From contig JAADDE010000017.1 in NCBI GenBank assembly GCA_013154085.1, positions 1-33,204 on the forward strand: 33,204 bases of DNA, given 5' to 3'. The notes beneath the pieces were generated by a model, which saw only the letters and a list, made by a program, of their open reading frames with translations, made no database searches and had not been told where the DNA came from. Made by a program: the position numbers and the translations under genes. Numbering within the stretch: position 1 is the stretch's first letter; every line of letters starts with the position of its first letter. The DNA is from Thermoproteota archaeon. Lineage in GTDB: Archaea; Thermoproteota; Thermoprotei_A; Sulfolobales; Ignicoccaceae. Shown piece after piece: positions 30,506-33,204 of this stretch.

Positions 30506-31162
30506 TCAGATATAAGGTTCGCACACCAGCCACTCCTCTTCGGGAGGTTTGAAGGAATAGCTCAGCACGAGCTCGTCGACGCTCAGCGGAAGGGGTGAGC
30601 AAGTCCTTACCTCCTTCACATTGTAGTTCTTGTTGTATACTATTCCTTCTTTTGTGATGAAGATTGCTGGGCCGCCCCTCTTCTTCAAGTACTCATAGTC
30701 GGACTTGAAGAGCTTGCTGACGTAGTTGCAAGTGATCATTTCTTTGTCTCCGGTATTTACGAGGATGTGCACCATCTCTCCGGGCACGCCCACCACGTCG
30801 CCCTCCTTTACTTCTACCAAGTACGCCCTCTCGTCGTCGTGTAGCAGAAAGGTCCCGTTGCCGCTGAGCACGCAGTAGAGCTCTGGCCAAGGCCTTCCCC
30901 ACGGCCCCTCCGGGTGCTTGTGGCCGTGGGTGCGTGCGTACTCTCCATCGGGAAGGAGCCCGGGCCTCAGCACCGTTAGGTCGACCCGGAGGGCGTTGGA
31001 GTGCGTGGGCAGTACGTCGCGGAAGACCTCGTAAACCACCTCAGAGCTCTCCGAGGGCTTCAGCATAACATCTTTCATTTCTTTGACGGTCCTCGGATTC
31101 GCAAACCTTATCCCCGCGGGGGTCAAGGCCACGCCGTCCCCCAGCAATACGTCCCTCAGCAA
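30506..31162 (-). CDS. cupin-type glucose-6-phosphate isomerase (archaeal PGI)
   Basis: 218 aa. Archaeal cupin PGI interconverts glucose-6-phosphate and fructose-6-phosphate with a metal held in a cupin barrel. The metal motif is THGHKHPEGPWGRPWPELYCVLSGNG, here split as GHKHP plus ELYCVLSG, followed by the second cupin motif GDVVGVPGEMVHILVNTGD. The N-terminal VVYEVFRDVLP strand matches the family. The start is TTG 31162; GTG within LGDGVALTP would be shorter. A strong TATA-like ACTATATATG lies at 31243-31252, 80-90 nt upstream, inside an overlapping ORF that may be a separate gene or a frameshifted N-terminus. Confidence 0.87.
   Translation of the reverse strand: MLRDVLLGDGVALTPAGIRFANPRTVKEMKDVMLKPSESSEVVYEVFRDVLPTHSNALRVDLTVLRPGLLPDGEYARTHGHKHPEGPWGRPWPELYCVLSGNGTFLLHDDERAYLVEVKEGDVVGVPGEMVHILVNTGDKEMITCNYVSKLFKSDYEYLKKRGGPAIFITKEGIVYNKNYNVKEVRTCSPLPLSVDELVLSYSFKPPEEEWLVCEPYI
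30508..30517 (-). promoter_or_regulatory. TATA box for NMD3 gene inside the cupin PGI 3' end
   Basis: The minus strand reads CCTTATATCT, centred about 36 nt upstream of ATG 30476. A transcript start about 25 nt downstream would leave a leader near 10 nt and excludes ATG 30506. Confidence 0.5.
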
Positions 31163-31343
31163 GCGGCGCCCCGAGGTCCTTCAACAAGACCCTTATGCAA
31201 GCTACCCAGCTGGGCGGGGGACCCGCCTCCGGCACCGGCCCGTCATATATAGTAAACACGTCGTGCTCGGAGATTACGCTCACCACCACCCGCGCTCCCA
31301 AGAGCGTGCAGACGTATCCCCTCCACACGACCTCCTTAATCAC
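31041..31343 (-). CDS. possible small protein overlapping the cupin PGI start (or frameshifted extension), unknown
   Basis: A 100-codon frame from GTG 31341-31343. Residues 1-62 look like real protein with codon use like the neighbours (VVWRGYVCTLLGARVVVSVIS, then HDVFTIYDGPVPEAGPPP). From about residue 63 the sequence turns into an out-of-frame reading of the cupin gene (RIAGGRRGLDPRGDK, CGT/AGA-rich codons). So either a short gene overlaps the cupin by 122 bp or a frame change joins the two. No family recognised. It fills the 181 bp between the cupin start and the UbiA gene. Confidence 0.4.
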   Translation of the reverse strand: MIKEVVWRGYVCTLLGARVVVSVISEHDVFTIYDGPVPEAGPPPSWVACIRVLLKDLGAPLAEGRIAGGRRGLDPRGDKVCESEDRQRNERCYAEALGEL

Positions 31344-31375
31344 TCCCCTGCCCCCATCCGAGCGGAGAGAGAAAA

Positions 31376-32281
31376 ATGAGGGGCGGGGCTGGAGCGAAAC
31401 TGGCCGCGTACGCTGAGCTGCTGAGGGTCCACAACTTGCTCGCTACTGCTTTGGCCGTCGTCGCAGGCTCTTTGTTGGTGAAGGAGGTCGAGCCGTTTCC
31501 TCTAATCGTCGCGGTAGCGTCGGCGACGCTCGTGGCCGCGGGAGGCTACGCCGTAAACGACTACTTTGACATCGAGATAGATAGAATAAACAAGCCCCAG
31601 AGGCCCATACCCAGCGGAAGGGTCGGCGCCAGGGAGGCCTATCTGCTGAGCACATTCCTCTTGGCCGCCGGAGCCCTCGTGGCGTTCTCGGTAGGCCTCG
31701 CGACGGGGTTGTTTGCAACGCTAAACGCGTTTCTGATGTATTACTACTCGAAGTGGATAAAGAGGACCGGGCTCTTGGGCAACATAGTGGTCTCTTTCTC
31801 AACTGCATCCACGATACTGTACGGCGCGCTGGCCGAGCTGGAATGGGCCGGCTCGCTCCACCAGCTGTGGACCACAGTCCCAGTGTTCGCAATGGTATTC
31901 CTCATGACTCTGTCGAGGGAGATCGTAAAGGGAGTGGAGGACTTCGTAGGAGACTCAAAGGCCGGCGTCAGAACCGTGGCAGTAATCAAGGGTCCTAGAA
32001 CCGCTCTGAAGGTCTCGCTTCTGTTGCTGGCTCTGTCAATCGGCTGCGGCTACATCGCCGCGTGGAGCGTCGGCCTGGGAGCGCTCTTCGTAGCTTCTAT
32101 AACAGTCGGCGGCGCGATTTCCTTGCTTGCGCTGTTCAAGTGTGCCAGCTCGCCGGATCCTGTTGCTTGCGCGAGTAAGCCGAGGCGGCTCATGAAGGTC
32201 GCGATGTTCTTGGGTCTGGTGGGCATTATAGCGGACCGCGCGCTCCCACACGTTCTTTATATCCAACCGCGTCGGGAGTGA
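31376..32281 (+). CDS. UbiA family prenyltransferase, probable digeranylgeranylglyceryl phosphate synthase
   Basis: 301 aa integral membrane enzyme that attaches the second geranylgeranyl chain to glycerol phosphate in archaeal ether-lipid synthesis. It has the first Asp-rich motif NDYFDIEIDRINKPQRP (N61, D65, D69) and the second motif DFVGDSKAGVRTVAV, amid eight to nine membrane helices. The first motif's NDYFDxExDxxNxPxRPIPSG form is typical of the archaeal lipid branch, which favours this over quinone or haem prenyltransferases. The start is ATG 31376, 32 bp from the divergent small ORF. The 3' end contains the TATA box of alba. Confidence 0.87.
   Translation: MRGGAGAKLAAYAELLRVHNLLATALAVVAGSLLVKEVEPFPLIVAVASATLVAAGGYAVNDYFDIEIDRINKPQRPIPSGRVGAREAYLLSTFLLAAGALVAFSVGLATGLFATLNAFLMYYYSKWIKRTGLLGNIVVSFSTASTILYGALAELEWAGSLHQLWTTVPVFAMVFLMTLSREIVKGVEDFVGDSKAGVRTVAVIKGPRTALKVSLLLLALSIGCGYIAAWSVGLGALFVASITVGGAISLLALFKCASSPDPVACASKPRRLMKVAMFLGLVGIIADRALPHVLYIQPRRE
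32256..32262 (+). promoter_or_regulatory. TATA box for alba
   Basis: TTTATAT lies about 35 nt upstream of the GTG start at 32294, within the last codons of the ubiA-family gene. A GAGG Shine-Dalgarno-like stretch is just before the start. Confidence 0.55.
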
Positions 32282-32293
32282 GGGGGATGAGGA

Positions 32294-32560
32294 GTGTCGA
32301 GGGACGTCGTCGTGGTTAGGGATAGACCTGTCGGCGAGTACGTGCTGAACGTAATAATGTTGCTGAACAGCGGTTCCGAGGAGGTGGAGCTGGTGGGCCG
32401 GGGTATGTACATTTCAAAGGCTGTCGCAGTGTTCAACGCACTGCGCGACAGGCTGGAGGAAACCCTAAAGGTGCTCGAAGTGGAAATAGGCAGCGAGGTC
32501 CGCGGGAGGACCCACCGGAGGGTTCCCTATATCAAGTTTCGGCTGACGCAAGGGATCTGA
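32294..32560 (+). CDS. albA: DNA/RNA-binding protein Alba
   Basis: 88 aa chromatin protein that binds DNA and RNA as a dimer. The fold signature is complete: VVVVRDRPVGEYVLNVIMLLNSG, EVELVGRGMYISKAVAVFNALRDRL, and the C-terminal beta hairpin arm EVRGRTHRRVPYIKFRL. In Sulfolobus Alba the first loop has KKP with Lys16 (acetylated) and Lys17; here it reads DRP, so the Lys16 equivalent is Asp and only one basic residue remains. This may be an Alba2-like paralog. The start is GTG 32294. The last 29 bp overlap the convergent reverse gyrase gene. Confidence 0.93.
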   Translation: MSRDVVVVRDRPVGEYVLNVIMLLNSGSEEVELVGRGMYISKAVAVFNALRDRLEETLKVLEVEIGSEVRGRTHRRVPYIKFRLTQGI

Positions 32561-33204
32561 AGGTCCTCAGGACCCCCTCTAATGCCGTGCCCAAGTCTCC
32601 CCGCGCAACCTCCATCAGCTCCTCAAGCTTCCTCGTGTACTCTACGCTAAGCAGCTCCGGGAACTCCTTGCGCACGTGCTCCCTAGCCTCCAAGCCCTTC
32701 TTGGTGGCAACTACGTAGTTCCTGGGGGTCAGCACGACGTAGCCGTGCCTCCTCAGGTTTTCTATGGTGCGGGCGTAGGTGCTCGGCCTGCCGACCCTCT
32801 TCTCCTTCATCCACCTAACTACCTCGTGGACCCTCGGCAGGGGAGAGCTGGAGGCCCTCCGCACCTCCGCACCGACCACCTCCGGCTCGCCCGTCTGGAC
32901 GATGGGCCTCGTGCGGAGCCTCCACACAGAGGTCCAGCCCTCTTCTAGGATGTCCGTAATTACTTCATTGGTTACTTTAATTCCCTCCACCTCATAAGTT
33001 ATTTTAACCTTCTTCACCTTGGCCTCCTTCATCTGACTCGCCATGAACCTCCTGAAGATTAAATCGTAGAGCTTCACAGCCATGTAATTTATACCGTAGA
33101 GCGTGAACTCGAGCCTCAGCTCCTCCGCGCTGAGGGGCCTCGTGGGCCTTATCGCCTCGTGGGCCCCTCCCTCGCCCCACCTCCTCGGGACGAACAGCCC
33201 CTCC
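32532..33204 (-). CDS. reverse gyrase, C-terminal part of the topoisomerase IA module (5' end outside window)
   Basis: About 224 codons visible, open to the window edge. The sequence contains the topoisomerase IA motif GAHEAIRPTRPLSAEELR near the edge. Then come LYDLIFRRFMASQMKEAKVK, typical of reverse gyrase rather than plain topoisomerase I, and the late motif VGRPSTYARTIENLRRHGYVV, with the C-terminal ELMEVARGDL. Reverse gyrase introduces positive supercoils and is a marker of hyperthermophiles. The helicase module and the active-site Tyr lie beyond the window, so topoisomerase I cannot be fully excluded. The C-terminal end overlaps alba by 29 bp. Confidence 0.85.
   Translation of the reverse strand, partial: EGLFVPRRWGEGGAHEAIRPTRPLSAEELRLEFTLYGINYMAVKLYDLIFRRFMASQMKEAKVKKVKITYEVEGIKVTNEVITDILEEGWTSVWRLRTRPIVQTGEPEVVGAEVRRASSSPLPRVHEVVRWMKEKRVGRPSTYARTIENLRRHGYVVLTPRNYVVATKKGLEAREHVRKEFPELLSVEYTRKLEELMEVARGDLGTALEGVLRTFRSLASAET

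Noticed and set aside
30477-30602. Longer N-terminus of NMD3 (42 codons).
   Set aside because: It covers the 3' end of the cupin gene; ATG 30476 with Shine-Dalgarno and TATA box gives the usual N-terminus.

Overview
The window comes from a compact, GC-rich hyperthermophilic crenarchaeon. The best overall fit is Ignicoccus (Desulfurococcales), inferred from gene content and style rather than from a database match. Evidence: the C-terminus of a reverse gyrase, an Alba chromatin protein, an archaeal ether-lipid prenyltransferase (UbiA/DGGGP synthase), Sec61beta, PriL, XPF, prefoldin beta, archaeal NMD3, a cupin phosphoglucose isomerase, HypD (implying a [NiFe] hydrogenase) and a 3-hydroxyacyl-CoA dehydrogenase/enoyl-CoA hydratase fusion of the kind used in the dicarboxylate/4-hydroxybutyrate CO2-fixation cycle. 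TTG and GTG starts together outnumber ATG, and genes are packed with 4-nt overlaps and convergent overlaps. No gene-free stretch exceeds 300 bp; the longest is 11606-11800 (195 bp).

Layout. 1-4225 (minus): the CoA-cycle fusion enzyme (cut by the window edge), a secreted beta-propeller-like protein, KsgA/Dim1 and DUF655. 4318-6515 (plus): Sec61beta, XPF nuclease and primase large subunit. Between these lie two well-structured candidate C/D box sRNAs, each starting at the stop codon of the upstream gene. 6454-9144: UPF0173 MBL hydrolase, a secreted Cys protein and a membrane glycosyltransferase. 9168-10723 (minus): prefoldin beta, DUF3194 and a DHH phosphoesterase. 10751-14709: DMT transporter, a possible 36-aa protein, a free-standing ThrRS editing domain, a SPASM radical SAM protein, an amidohydrolase and tRNA-Ala(GGC). 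14744-16917 (minus): PurB and a nucleotidyltransferase.

16954-19723 (plus) is a tight operon: PfpI, CutA, GatC, NurA and two small membrane proteins. 20224-24405 (plus): an aminotransferase, then an unusually organised glutamate synthase (separate amidotransferase subunit plus a GXGXG-ferredoxin-FMN fusion). 24356-28226: MFS transporter, three poorly characterised or unknown proteins (one an MBL hydrolase) and a minimal ThiI-like PP-loop protein. 28225-33204: HypD, NMD3, cupin PGI, UbiA, Alba and the reverse gyrase C-terminus.

The most novel item is the pair of C/D box sRNA candidates. The usual U-U pair of the kink-turn appears replaced by Watson-Crick pairs that covary between C and D boxes (TGAGG with CCGA in one, TGAGC with GCGA in the other). 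One guide is complementary to a consensus tRNA D-arm, with the fifth-nucleotide rule pointing to G18. Other points of interest are the permuted and fused glutamate synthase, the free-standing ThrRS editing protein, the radical SAM gene with no obvious start, and a possible frameshift or overlap upstream of the cupin PGI.
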